Shown one piece after another: positions 31,668 to 41,764 of a stretch of DNA of 64,000 nt. Made by a program: the position numbers and the translations under genes. The notes below the pieces were generated by a model. That model made no database searches. It saw only the letters and a program-made list of their open reading frames with translations, and was not told the DNA's origin. Every line of letters starts with the position of its first letter. Within the stretch, counting starts at the first letter, position 1. The stretch is from Diaporthe sp. PMI_573 (lineage: Eukaryota; Ascomycota; Sordariomycetes; Diaporthales; Diaporthaceae), in assembly GCA_021399435.1 (NCBI GenBank), contig JAJTUP010000050.1:248001-312000 (forward strand). Reading direction: 5' to 3'.

Positions 31668-34661
31668 ATGCCCTTCCTTTTCACCTGGGTGTGCGAGCTT
31701 TTGCAAAGCCTTGAGAACGACATCAAGCGCAGGCGAGGCAAACGTGGAGAGCAAGCGACCGTCGAGGACTGGTTTGCGCGATATCGGCAAGAGCTAGACG
31801 ATGACGATACAGACAAGTGCGCTCTACTGTCCACGTTGCTACCAGAGAGGCGCACCGATCGGGTTTTCGGCATAAAAGAAAAGACTCTCCAGCCAAAGAT
31901 TGCGCGAGCGTGCAGACTCGGTCACTCGAGGGTCAAGGAGTTGAGCAGATGGACAGTCCCGGGAAGTGGCATCGACCTTGCTAATTGCGCTGAAGCTATT
32001 CTCCAGCAAACTCCAACCGTGCGAAATGCCACTGCTACGGTGGAAGAGATTGATGCTCTCCTTCACGCCTTGGCAGCCAGAAACTCGTTCAGTGCGCCGT
32101 CAGTGAGGTCTTCGGGCAAGCCGTCCATTGAGTCCTCCAGTTCAAAGCATGATGGGCCGCTTGAAACACTGTTCCGCAGACTTACCGCAAGAGAGGCAAA
32201 ATGGGCGACAAGGTTGATTATCAAGAGTTTCCTACCGGTTATCGTCCCGGAACGCTTGGTATATGCTAGCTGCCATCGCCTCTTGCCCGACATTATGAGG
32301 ATACACGATGATTTTACCGTTGCGACTCGGCTGCTGGAGCAAGAACGCAGCCGTGTTACATTCAGAGAGATGAACTCCGAAGACCTCCCAAGACTTTTCA
32401 AACCTCAAATTGGCGTCAAAGTCGGCCGCCAGACGTGGCTGAAAGGCCGTAGCATCAGGCATTGTCTTGAGATGGGCAAGGGCTTCATGAGTGTTGAGAA
32501 CAAAATGGATGGCGAATATTGCCAAATCCACATTGACCTCTCGAAGGGCTCGGACCGCATACAAATATTTTCGAAGAGTGGCAAAGATAGCACTCAAGAT
32601 AAGAAAAAACTGCACAGTGTCATCGAAAATTCTTTGGGGTTGGGCACTTCCTCGTGTAAGTTCAAACAATGCTGCATCCTCGAAGGCGAGGTTGTCGTGT
32701 ATAGCGACAGGGAGCAGAGGATCCTAAATTTCGACAAATTACGGAAGCATATTAGCAGGTCCGGAAGGTGTATCGGCACCAGCGAGGACAGTCAAGCTCA
32801 TAAATGGGAGCACTTGATGATTGTCTACTACGATATCCTGCGCGTGGACGACGAGTCGCTTCTCAATGTTCGACACTCCGCAAGATTTTCCCGACTCTCA
32901 AAATTAGTGCAGTGTCAGACTGGGCGAGCGGCTCTCGTTCAAAGGCAGATTGTCAATTTCTCTTCACGGGTTGCTGCTGAAGACCTCAAAGAAGCCTTTG
33001 CCTCTTGCATTGTCAGGCGGGAAGAGGGGCTTGTGCTCAAGCCTGATGAGCCATACTTCAGCTTCGGACGCAATAAGCGGAGCTATGCATCCTGCTGCGT
33101 GAAGCTCAAAAAGGGGTATATCAAGGGAATGGGGGAGATTGGCGACCTAGCTGTGGTGAGCGGCCGTTATTGTCCTACCAGGGCCAAAATACTCAAAATG
33201 CCAACGGCAAAGCACACCCATTTTTATCTCGGTTGCCTCACGAACAAAGAGGGTGTCGAACGGTGGGACGCCAGGCCTGAGTTCACGATAGTGAACGAGG
33301 TTGAGGTCAGTGCTACAATAATGGACACTTTGCGGAGGACGTGGTTCACGGAGACGGTACCTTTGGATGACGACAAGGCACCAATTCTCAACGTGCCACC
33401 CGGTATTGCTCAGGGAAGGAAGGTCACTATGGCTTTCACCGAGCCGGCAGTCTTCGAGATGACTTGCTTCTCCTTCCACAAGGAATCCAGCACTGCGTTT
33501 TTCAGCTTGCGATTCCCGTACGTGTCAAAGATCCACTCTGACAGGACCTTCAAGGATTGTCTCACTTTCCAAGAGCTACAAGCACTTGCAGAGGAGGAAC
33601 TGAACTGTCCAGAGAGGGAAGATAGCCAAGAGTTGGCGCGTTGGGTTGATGCTTTAGAGGAAGCCGAGCCAAAGAGGCGGAAGGCGACTTTGCAAGAGAG
33701 CCAAAGGTCAGAGACAACGGCGAGCACATCTACCTCCCAGACCAAAACGCCGCAACGCATCGAAGAATCCCCAGTTAGACCGGCCCACACCAGTGCCATC
33801 GCTGCTGTCAAGGCTGGATTGCCGACGCCACCCACATCGTCCGCAATCCAAGCTGGATCCAGCCCGGCAGAGAGACGGCCAACTCAACAGTCACTTCGCA
33901 AGAGACACGGAGAGCCACTGTCAGGTTCACCGCGTTCAGTGAAATCCAGGAGAAAAGAGTTAGAGGTTATCGATCTGACATTACCGACGCTGTCTAATAG
34001 CCAGCGCAGCCAGCGCCAGCCGCTTGAGGATATCGCGTCGGCGCCATCCTCCCAAGGGAATCTCCCTACACCAACAGTGCCGCGCCTGCCGAGTGGTGCG
34101 ACAGAACATGATGCTAAAGACATCAACAGCTCTATACTTCCTCCACCAACAGCTCCGACGCTCTCTAACCCAAGCCCTACCCGGCCTCAGCGTTCTTCGG
34201 CAGTGTCGTGCTGGTATGCCGGTGGTGCATGCGCCTTGGCGGACACCCTTGTGCTTCTCTCCCCATGCATCGCCAACATGCCCCTGCTCACCGAGGACCT
34301 ACTGCCAGCTCACGGTGTCAGCGGCGTGTTCACCGACATTCCGTCATGGCTCGCCTCCCAGGTGGCCCAGGCTGGCGCCAGAATGAGACACCGGAGGCTC
34401 GTGCTCGTGGAATGCCACCGCAGCGAGGCCACGAGCGTGTTCCTGCGAGAGCTTGAGTCTAAACCGTTGCGCAGGCGGGATGGTCGGGCGGAGGTTGTTC
34501 TTGCGTATGACTGGCGACTTCTGGAGGCCATCACGGACGAGGAGAGGAGAAACCGAAGGAGCGATGATGGAGGTACGAGGCAGACGGCCAGCACGGGTGC
34601 GAACAGGAAGGAGGTTTGGAGGAGGCATTATTTTGGGTCTATTGATGAGATCAGGGAATGA
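31668..34661 (+). CDS. ATP-dependent DNA-ligase-like protein (997 aa)
   Basis: A single open frame. Residues 1-240 resemble the N-terminal DNA-ligase domain (CELLQSLENDIKRRRGK, IKEKTLQPKIARAC). The nucleotidyltransferase core follows: motif I ENKMDGEY with the adenylated Lys at about 279, FSKSG at 301, ILEGEVVVY near 337-345, LMIVYYDIL near 383-391, EEGLVLKP at 452-459 and motif V VKLKKGY near 478-484. An OB-fold-like part runs to about 690, then a low-complexity linker with ELEVIDLTLP, and a C-terminal BRCT-like region (CWYAGGACALADTLVLL). It would seal DNA nicks after self-adenylation. The length and layout suggest a fungal family distinct from LIG1 and LIG4. Motif I has Tyr where most DNA ligases have Arg (KxDGxR). 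The gene appears intact and intronless. Confidence 0.85.
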   Translation: MPFLFTWVCELLQSLENDIKRRRGKRGEQATVEDWFARYRQELDDDDTDKCALLSTLLPERRTDRVFGIKEKTLQPKIARACRLGHSRVKELSRWTVPGSGIDLANCAEAILQQTPTVRNATATVEEIDALLHALAARNSFSAPSVRSSGKPSIESSSSKHDGPLETLFRRLTAREAKWATRLIIKSFLPVIVPERLVYASCHRLLPDIMRIHDDFTVATRLLEQERSRVTFREMNSEDLPRLFKPQIGVKVGRQTWLKGRSIRHCLEMGKGFMSVENKMDGEYCQIHIDLSKGSDRIQIFSKSGKDSTQDKKKLHSVIENSLGLGTSSCKFKQCCILEGEVVVYSDREQRILNFDKLRKHISRSGRCIGTSEDSQAHKWEHLMIVYYDILRVDDESLLNVRHSARFSRLSKLVQCQTGRAALVQRQIVNFSSRVAAEDLKEAFASCIVRREEGLVLKPDEPYFSFGRNKRSYASCCVKLKKGYIKGMGEIGDLAVVSGRYCPTRAKILKMPTAKHTHFYLGCLTNKEGVERWDARPEFTIVNEVEVSATIMDTLRRTWFTETVPLDDDKAPILNVPPGIAQGRKVTMAFTEPAVFEMTCFSFHKESSTAFFSLRFPYVSKIHSDRTFKDCLTFQELQALAEEELNCPEREDSQELARWVDALEEAEPKRRKATLQESQRSETTASTSTSQTKTPQRIEESPVRPAHTSAIAAVKAGLPTPPTSSAIQAGSSPAERRPTQQSLRKRHGEPLSGSPRSVKSRRKELEVIDLTLPTLSNSQRSQRQPLEDIASAPSSQGNLPTPTVPRLPSGATEHDAKDINSSILPPPTAPTLSNPSPTRPQRSSAVSCWYAGGACALADTLVLLSPCIANMPLLTEDLLPAHGVSGVFTDIPSWLASQVAQAGARMRHRRLVLVECHRSEATSVFLRELESKPLRRRDGRAEVVLAYDWRLLEAITDEERRNRRSDDGGTRQTASTGANRKEVWRRHYFGSIDEIRE

Positions 34662-35092
34662 TAGAGATGGGACCAGGAGTTGTTTAGTTGAGATTGGGGT
34701 TGGGAAGTATAAGCATGGGTAGCCTCACAGTTAGTGAGGTAACCTTAAGATTCAAAAAGGACCGATGTAGCGAGGGCGACTTCACGCGTCTCGCCCTTGA
34801 GATATCTGATTGAAAAGTATAACGGAGTCCACTCTCCCGAGGCTTCGAGCCCCCACACAACCGGAGAGATGACTTCAGTTGGCAGAAATGGAGGGTATCG
34901 TTGTTGCTGCCTGGCGGAGAGCATATTCTGATGGCTCGGGCAATATCTTGCTCTGGTCAGGAACAACCGCTCACGGGGCGGAGGAATCATGTACATCAGG
35001 TGAAAATCATGATCAAGACGAGCAACGAATGATTTCATTACGCGCATCAGTTGCAAGACAGTGAAGTATGTTTGATTAGATCATTAGTCAAT
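34662..35092. other. Spacer, nothing recognised
   Basis: No conserved reading; probably the 3' flank of the ligase-like gene. Confidence 0.4.
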
Positions 35093-35405
35093 CTAGCTCT
35101 CCAAGGCCAAGGCTATTCTACGCAGCCCCTCATCCAGGTCTCTCCGGTCGAGGGAGTAAACAACCCGGAACCATCCGGGCTTCTCGGCACCAAACTGTTC
35201 TCCAGCGGCAAGCAGAACCTTTTGATCCCAAAGCGCCTTTCCCAAAGCTGTGGCAGCTTCGTCTGCAGTCATTTCGGGATGGCTTGCTCGGAAGGGTGTT
35301 CCAATATCGACCCAGACAAAGAACGCAGCGTTGCTACCGGGCTCCACAGATACCTGATGATTATCTGCCCAACTAGCCACCAATACGAAGCTTAATTCCC
35401 GAGTC
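35093..35405 (-). pseudogene. PLP-dependent aminotransferase C-terminal stump (ACC synthase-like)
   Basis: The minus strand reads VASWADNHQVSVEPGSNAAF and FVWVDIG, then ALWDQKVLLAAGEQFGAEKP and GWFRVVYSLDRRDLDEGLRR. This matches the C-terminal small domain of class I/II aminotransferases of the 1-aminocyclopropane-1-carboxylate synthase-like type, including the conserved Arg in GWFRV. The catalytic Lys domain is absent. The reading stops making sense near 35,400-35,420, where sequence from a glucanase gene on the opposite strand begins. Confidence 0.7.
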
Positions 35406-35478
35406 ACTGAGTAACTCAACCTAGCTTTGGTGCCAGTGTGATTCGAATGATGTCTGGTGCTAACACGTCCCCCTCAGC

Positions 35479-37304
35479 GCATACATGGGCAACCAGCAGT
35501 TCACAGCCAGCGGCCTCTACTTCCAGGCCGCACAGATGGCCATCCAGATCCACTGGGATTGGGGCTGGACCATGCAGAATATCTTTATCGACTCCTGCGA
35601 CACCGGTATCGCCGTTGTCGGTGGCGCCGGCGGCGTAAGCCAACCTCCCCTGAGGGATATTCCCCAATGCTGACCCTCTACAGCCCATGGGCACCGGCCA
35701 GGGCGTCGGCTCTCTGCTCATTACGGATTTGCAAATGTACGGTGGCCGTACCGGTATCTCCACGTCGCTGCACGCCGACAACTCAACGGCACTCTTGATA
35801 ATGAACTCGGCTTTTTGGTTCGTCGAGAGAATCGTCGTCGACGCCGACAAGCCCGCCGTTCTCCTCCCCGGGGCTACGGGGGAGAAAAAGGTCGATGGCT
35901 GGGGCTTCGGAAGGGTGAGCAGCCCGAAGGGCGACGTCAGCTTCCTCAACGGCGCCACGCTCGCGACAGGCAAGCGGCACCCGTCCCTAGTCCAAAGGTC
36001 GACAGCCAGGCAGGACTTCTTCACAAGGCGTCGACCCAAGTACAACCAGATTAGCTTCAGTCAGGTCATCGACGCCAAGGAGTATGGGGCGCGCGGCGAC
36101 GGCAAGTCGGACGACACGGCCATCCTCAACCATCTCTTCAGCGCCGCCGCAAACATGTCTTCCATTGTCTACATGCCCTTCGGCGTGTACCTCATCACCG
36201 ACACGGTCGAGATCCCCGTCGGGTCGCGCATCATCGGTCAGGCGTGGTCACAGATCATGGCCGCCGGCGTAAAGTTCCAGGACGCCAACAAGCCGCACGT
36301 CGCCGTCCGCGTCGGGAGGAAGGGACAGGTCGGCGTCGTGGAGATCCAGTCCCTGATGCTGACAGTCAAGGGCGCAACGGCAGGCACCGTCATGATGGAG
36401 TGGAACGTCCACGAGTCTACCCAGGGGTCTGCGGGTCTATGGGGTACGTCTGTCCATGGTACCTTATACACAGACCGAACAACTTGTTGACGGACAACCC
36501 CCAGACACCCATTTCCGCGTCGGTGGCGCTGCCGGCACCGACCTCACTATTAACCGCTGCCCTAAGCTCTCGGGAACCGTCAAGAGGGAGTGTATCGCCG
36601 CCTCCCTCATGCTCCACCTGACAGAGACTTCATCCGCCTACATTGAGAATGTGTGGATGTGGACGGCTGACCATGATTTTGACACGCCCGATCAGGCCAA
36701 GATTGACGTCTTCGTGGCCAGGGGCCTCCTCGTCGAGAGTAAAGGTCCCACGTGGCTCTGGGGCACATCCGTCGAGCACTGCGTCCTGTATCAGTACCAG
36801 CTCTCGGGTGCTGAGAACGTTGTTATGGGCCTCATTCAGACCGAATCTCCCTATTTTCAGTCCGTCCCCGCGGCGCCAGCCCCTTTCAAACCGGGGGCTT
36901 TCCCTAACGACCCGACCTTCCAGGGTTGCGCGTCCGGATCAAAGGCCTGCGCCGTGTCCTGGGCCGTCCGCTTTATCGATTCCTCAGCCATTCACGTCCT
37001 GAGCGCGGGCTTATACTCCTTCTTCTCTCGGTACGACCAGTCTTGCCTCCAGCCTGGTAGACACGACTGCCAGAACAAGCTTTTCTACACAGAGGAGAGC
37101 TACGACGTGTGGGTGTACAACCTTGTCACCCTCGGAAGCATTGAGATGATGAGCCGGGGCCCCCTGAACGGTGTCCCGACATTCGGGAAACCCAACAGGA
37201 ATGGTTTCGCGTCCTCCGTTCTGGCCTGGATCGGCGGCTCTGAGGACGTCACCGGCAAGAGGGACTTTGACGGCTACAGGCTTCATGACCTTGCATCGGC
37301 CTGA
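35479..37304 (+). pseudogene. GH55 exo-beta-1,3-glucanase, 5' truncated
   Basis: Three exons, from about 35479 (after a CTCAG acceptor) to 35634, then 35684-36443 and 36505-37304, splice in frame over 49- and 61-nt introns. The reading has NQQFTASGLYFQAAQMAIQI and HWDWGWTMQNIFIDSC. A second pectate-lyase-3 type repeat follows (EYGARGDGKSDDTAILNHLF, then PFGVYLITDTVEIPVGSRII). The C-terminal beta-helix repeat contains SSAYIENVWMWTADHDFD and LYQYQLSGAENVVMG. These are GH55 features; such enzymes release glucose from beta-1,3-glucan outside the cell. About the first 250 residues, including the signal peptide and first helix repeat, are missing. The visible start lies next to a partial upstream intron, so the break is inside an intron near 35,420. 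Confidence 0.82.
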
Positions 37305-37989
37305 TCCGCGTTCTGGCGTTGTCTTTGGAAGAACTCGTCGCCTTGAGGATTACTCCATCCCTGTTCGTGATTTTCGTCAGCACGGTCGACTGTCGAGATG
37401 TGTACACTCCCATTGAGTACTGACCTTGTGCCGAAGATCCGCTAAGTTTCGGAATTCTGGGGCGTTGTCCATCAAGTATGGAACTATGATGCTGTGAGCT
37501 TGCTGCCATCCTCTGTCGTCGGAGCATGAGGCTTGTTCTTCAGTCTTGCCTTGGACGACAGCATCCATAGTGAGTACTTGGAAGCCGACCGGGTCTCGTT
37601 TCGCAGTTCAAGACATGTTCTGATGAAGAGAAAGCGGTTGGCCGACAAGGGAGTCATCTTTTGGGCGGACAACGCCCGCCGATATGTGTCTGTATAGCGT
37701 GGTGAGCAATGAACCAATGAGCTTGTTTGGTGGGCCTCCTGCATTCATGAAACTGCTTTACCCCACGATCCATGGCCTTGCGCCTGCCTTTTCTGGTTCC
37801 CACTCGTAGTCCATCGGTAGGACTGAAGCTTGTGGAGAGCTCTGAAAGGCCGGTATGACCTGGATTCTGATCGGCCGAACGTCACAACAGAGAGAGGGGA
37901 AGGTGGCCTGACACGAGGACAGCACGGCAGCATCTGCTGCACTTGCTGAAAAGACACACAGTCCTCACAAGACTGGGCTACGTTGCTGG
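37305..37989. other. Spacer with unassigned minus-strand frames
   Basis: Frames at 37,377-37,568 and 37,484-37,744 (minus) have coding-like composition but no family I recognise. Nothing else was seen. Confidence 0.35.
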
Positions 37990-38889
37990 CAAGGCTCGGA
38001 CCCACTACACTGCAAATCCACGGGGACGCCCATCTCTATTACATCCACTTGTCGGCCCTCAGATTACGTAATAATCCACTACACTTGGACCTGAAAGTGG
38101 ATGTAATGGAGTGGATTTAGGTGGATTTAGGTACAGGGGGACATTCCCTGACCCTGTACGGTTCATAGTACTTATTTTTGTATATAATTGGTTATTAAAT
38201 CGAGGTACCTGGACCTAAGTTAGCTGAGGTCGACCACCCCCACTGCTAAAAAAAAAAAATTTGTCGATGTCAGCCAACCAGCCAGGCCAGCCAGGCCAAC
38301 AGCAGCAGCTCGAAGACCGTCTTTTTCGCCATTTCAGAGGCTGGAATTGGTCAGAACGCGCTCGTGATACTAGCTCTTGGCTGTGGGACTTTGGCTATGA
38401 TATTCAACGTCATGGCTTACGCAAATGGGCTTGCAAGGACTGTATCCTCGGAAATCGTCCCATTATCGCGAGTTTTACCTCTTCAGGTCTCCAGAACGCG
38501 GCAAATCATCTATGGCGTGAGCACAAAACACCAGCACCAGAGGGAGAGAAAAGGAGCACAGCACAGCTCAAATCCGAAGGCGCACTGAAATCGAACCAGC
38601 CGACTATTGCATCTGTTTTGAAATTGGACGTCAACAAGCCTACGGAACAGAATATCGCGAATAGCTTCATCTCACGCTTTGATAAGCAACACTTTCAGCG
38701 TATGCTAGTCGAGTTAATCGTCAGTAGCAACCAGTCGTGGGATCGGGTGGTTTTGATGGCGCTGTTGATCTAGGGGAGGCGGAACATTCAGACGAGGAAC
38801 CCAGAGCGCGGGGTAAGAAAAGAAACCGGGCTGGCAGGGGAGCATTGTCTGAAAAGGCTGCTGGAAAGAGGCGTGCGGGTACGCGGCGT
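37990..38889 (+). mobile_element. hAT fragment family I (5' part only)
   Basis: From about 37,990 the sequence shows hAT-like subterminal words (AATCCACT, GTGGATTTAGGTGGATTTAG), then a transposase N-terminus. The start is approximate because no matching opposite end was found. It is probably cut off by the LTR-like block that begins near 38,960. Confidence 0.5.
38261..38773 (+). pseudogene. hAT family I transposase N-terminus
   Basis: The 170-codon reading has the N-terminal block of the A/B/C/F clade: GWNWSERARDTSSWLWDFGY, RKWACKDC, NAANHLWREH, then the spacer ending FISRFDKQHFQRMLVELIVS. It stops where catalytic segments should begin. After a frame change, a basic tail (EPRARGKKRNRAGRGALSEK) follows to about 38,889, which does not match the clade, so the fragment is fused to other sequence. 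Confidence 0.7.
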
Positions 38890-38959
38890 TGAACTCGTCG
38901 TTGGTTGATCGTGCTACTGGTTTATTACTTGCGCCTTTCTCTTAGTTTTCTACTTTAGC

Positions 38960-39636
38960 TTGGGAGGTTCGTGGTCCGCCGCGGACCGACCTTCTGAGGC
39001 CAGGAATTTGGCCACACCCAAAACAAGAAAAGGAGTTAGAACCAGCCCAAGAAATCGCTCGACCAGCCAAAAGGAAGAATGCCCAGTCGGAATCTACTCG
39101 ACCAGGTCAAGGAAACACGACGACCAGCCAGAACAACGAGTTTACTAGTCTATTTCGAAACCTACCAAGTCAATCATTACCGGCCGGAAAGGCCACCAGC
39201 AGAAACATTCTCATTTCCAGACGCCAATCCCGGATCCACCATACCAAACTCCGACCAGTCAACATTTTCATTCACCATAGAACTCCAGTCGGAAACACCA
39301 ACCTCCCCTTCCGAGCGCAACCAAGCCTCCTGCACCACCATTCCACCAGCCTCCTCTGTGGAACCACGACGGGCAGCCTCGGCGGATTGCTCCGCGATGC
39401 GTCGCTGCTCAGCACCAGGACGGATGAAGAGTCAGGACATATAAGGATATGGTCATCACCACAGTAAATAGCTTTCGTAGAACGGACTCTTCAGTCGTCA
39501 ATCTAAGTATTCAGTCCAACAACAACAGTGTTTTCATATACGGATCAGTCAAGTACCACCTCTACGCCTTTCTACCCCTACAAGTTACCTACTGAACCCT
39601 ACAAAGGTTTGGTGTGATCATTACATACGGATGCGG
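38960..39636 (+). repeat. LTR-like block with primer-site-like motif, copy 2
   Basis: A gene-free block ending in a 50-bp motif (39,576-39,625) shared with 6,985-7,033 and containing GGTTTGGTGTGATCATTACA. Short degenerate CGACCAG words recur in the first half. It could be a solo LTR with adjoining primer-binding sequence; boundaries are approximate. Confidence 0.4.
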
Positions 39637-39999
39637 ATATTCGCCTCCTTAGGAGACTATTAGAAAATAATGAATTACACTTAGATGTAAGATTCGAGCC
39701 CTACGTGCAGCTGTTCTTTTGTTATTCTTTTTACCGTTCAAAACCTAAAGAATGGCCCTTGTGAGCTTCGAAGAAGCTATCCACACAATATTTTAGTTTG
39801 TAGGTACGACTAATAGAAAACAACGACATGAATTCAAATCGTACATACCGTACAAGATCACAGACTTTTTTAGGTACGAACCTGAGTCGAAACCCAGGCT
39901 CAGGCTGCCCGCGACCTGGAACCTGGCGCATCTCGCCCGTCTCATTCGCTCGAGGTATAAGAACCGGGCCTAGACCCACCCCTCGGACAAGCACATTAA

Positions 40000-40545
40000 A
40001 ACAAATCCACGCACGTGTGTCATACAACGAAATATAACCATCAAGACGTTTTTACCTACTTTACTCAGAATTTCGAATCTGTACTTAGACCTTGGTCCAT
40101 CCTTCTCGGCGAGACTACCCTGCCAGGCGACGTTCTAAGCACCGACTGGCGATTTAATTCTGTTTTTAGGGCCCTAGATCGCGTGATTACGGCCGGGGAC
40201 TATGATACAAGGCTACTTTCGAGGCTAGCTTATGTACAACTCGTCCGCGTGATAAGGTTGCTTGAGAATCGTGTGGCTCTAGACAGGCAAGCTGGTCGTC
40301 TTCACCGCCGCAGTGGATATCGGAATGCTAGTATTGCTCTCGACATTTACCTGAAAGCCCAGGAAACCCTTTCCACTTCATCGTCTAGGCGCACCTTGAT
40401 CGAGCGGAAGCGCCTAGCAAAACGGTGGAGGGAGCTGGCTGGTCCATGGCCGCTCTTCCTCCTAGACTATTCGGATGAAGCCGAAGAAATTATGTCCGGT
40501 CCTATCAATCCCCGCCCTGATCATGGCGAATCGCTGACAATATAA
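40000..40545 (+). CDS. Open frame in the left palindrome arm (no ATG start)
   Basis: An open stretch of about 180 codons bounded by TAA at 39997 and ending at TAA 40543-40545. It reads FTYFTQNFESVLRPWSILLG and RFNSVFRALDRVITAGDYDT, then a helical Arg/Leu-rich part and LFLLDYSDEAEEIM. No ATG occurs near its 5' end (the first candidate is GTG), so translation would need an upstream exon or a fusion. A TATA-like GGTATAAGAA lies near 39,954. A second short frame (40,578-40,763) starts downstream and runs into the palindrome centre. The family is not recognised; it may derive from a mobile-element protein. Confidence 0.4.
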   Translation, partial: NKSTHVCHTTKYNHQDVFTYFTQNFESVLRPWSILLGETTLPGDVLSTDWRFNSVFRALDRVITAGDYDTRLLSRLAYVQLVRVIRLLENRVALDRQAGRLHRRSGYRNASIALDIYLKAQETLSTSSSRRTLIERKRLAKRWRELAGPWPLFLLDYSDEAEEIMSGPINPRPDHGESLTI

Positions 40546-41009
40546 CAAGTCAATGCCACAGGCGGCCCGACAACACCATGATTCGCTTAATAGCCGAGCG
40601 GACTTTAAGGGATTCACCCTCACAACTAAAGGAGATTTGTGCGCACGCAGCGCAGGTAGTACAAACAGCGGTTAAGGAAAAAGGCCCGGTTGATGACCCA
40701 ACCGTGAGGGAGCTTGCCGAGAAATGTCGGACTGAGCTACGGGAATGTGGACAACCGCTGTAAAAGTGGGATTAGCCGATGTGCAGGGCACCCTCCGTGG
40801 GTGGGAACGGAACCCACCACAGGGGCAGCCACCAGGCGGCGGGCTACTCACGGTTGGGTCATCAACCGGGCCTTTTTCCTTAACCGCTGTTTGTACTACC
40901 TGCGCTGCGTGCGCACAAATCTCCTTTAGTTGTGAGGGTGAATCCCTTAAAGTCCGCTCGGCTATTAAGCGAATCATGGTGTTGTCGGGCCGCCTGTGGC
41001 ATTGACTTG

Positions 41010-41555
41010 TTATATTGTCAGCGATTCGCCATGATCAGGGCGGGGATTGATAGGACCGGACATAATTTCTTCGGCTTCATCCGAATAGTCTAGGAGGAAG
41101 AGCGGCCATGGACCAGCCAGCTCCCTCCACCGTTTTGCTAGGCGCTTCCGCTCGATCAAGGTGCGCCTAGACGATGAAGTGGAAAGGGTTTCCTGGGCTT
41201 TCAGGTAAATGTCGAGAGCAATACTAGCATTCCGATATCCACTGCGGCGGTGAAGACGACCAGCTTGCCTGTCTAGAGCCACACGATTCTCAAGCAACCT
41301 TATCACGCGGACGAGTTGTACATAAGCTAGCCTCGAAAGTAGCCTTGTATCATAGTCCCCGGCCGTAATCACGCGATCTAGGGCCCTAAAAACAGAATTA
41401 AATCGCCAGTCGGTGCTTAGAACGTCGCCTGGCAGGGTAGTCTCGCCGAGAAGGATGGACCAAGGTCTAAGTACAGATTCGAAATTCTGAGTAAAGTAGG
41501 TAAAAACGTCTTGATGGTTATATTTCGTTGTATGACACACGTGCGTGGATTTGTT
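41010..41555 (-). CDS. Identical open frame in the right palindrome arm
   Basis: The mirror copy of the left-arm frame, with the same amino-acid sequence over its whole length. The downstream short frame (40,977 downward) diverges from the left copy once it enters the centre. This shows that the left continuation (RELAEKCRTELRECGQPL) and the right continuation are different. Confidence 0.4.
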   Translation of the reverse strand, partial: NKSTHVCHTTKYNHQDVFTYFTQNFESVLRPWSILLGETTLPGDVLSTDWRFNSVFRALDRVITAGDYDTRLLSRLAYVQLVRVIRLLENRVALDRQAGRLHRRSGYRNASIALDIYLKAQETLSTSSSRRTLIERKRLAKRWRELAGPWPLFLLDYSDEAEEIMSGPINPRPDHGESLTI

Positions 41556-41764
41556 TTAATGTGCTTGTCCGAGGGGTGGGTCTAGGCCCGGTTCTTATAC
41601 CTCGAGCGAATGAGACGGGCGAGATGCGCCAGGTTCCAGGTCGCGGGCAGCCTGAGCCTGGGTTTCGACTCAGGTTCGTACCTAAAAAAGTCTGTGATCT
41701 TGTACGGTATGTACGATTTGAATTCATGTCGTTGTTTTCTATTAGTCGTACCTACAAACTAAAA

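Larger units (their letters stand above)
39791..41764. repeat. 1,974-bp palindrome (two 918-bp arms, 138-bp centre)
   Basis: Left arm 39791-40708 and right arm 40847-41764 are inverted copies. Arm coordinates pair at a constant sum of 81,555, meaning no insertion or deletion between arms. Every segment compared by eye is identical, as are the translated frames. The unique centre is 40709-40846 and contains its own small inverted repeat (GTGGGT...ACCCAC). Outside the arms similarity stops sharply. No target duplication was recognised. Confidence 0.95.

Noticed and set aside
39828..40037. 69-codon ATG frame in the palindrome arm
   Set aside because: It overlaps the promoter-like region, has Arg/Pro-rich shadow composition, and is duplicated only because the arm is.
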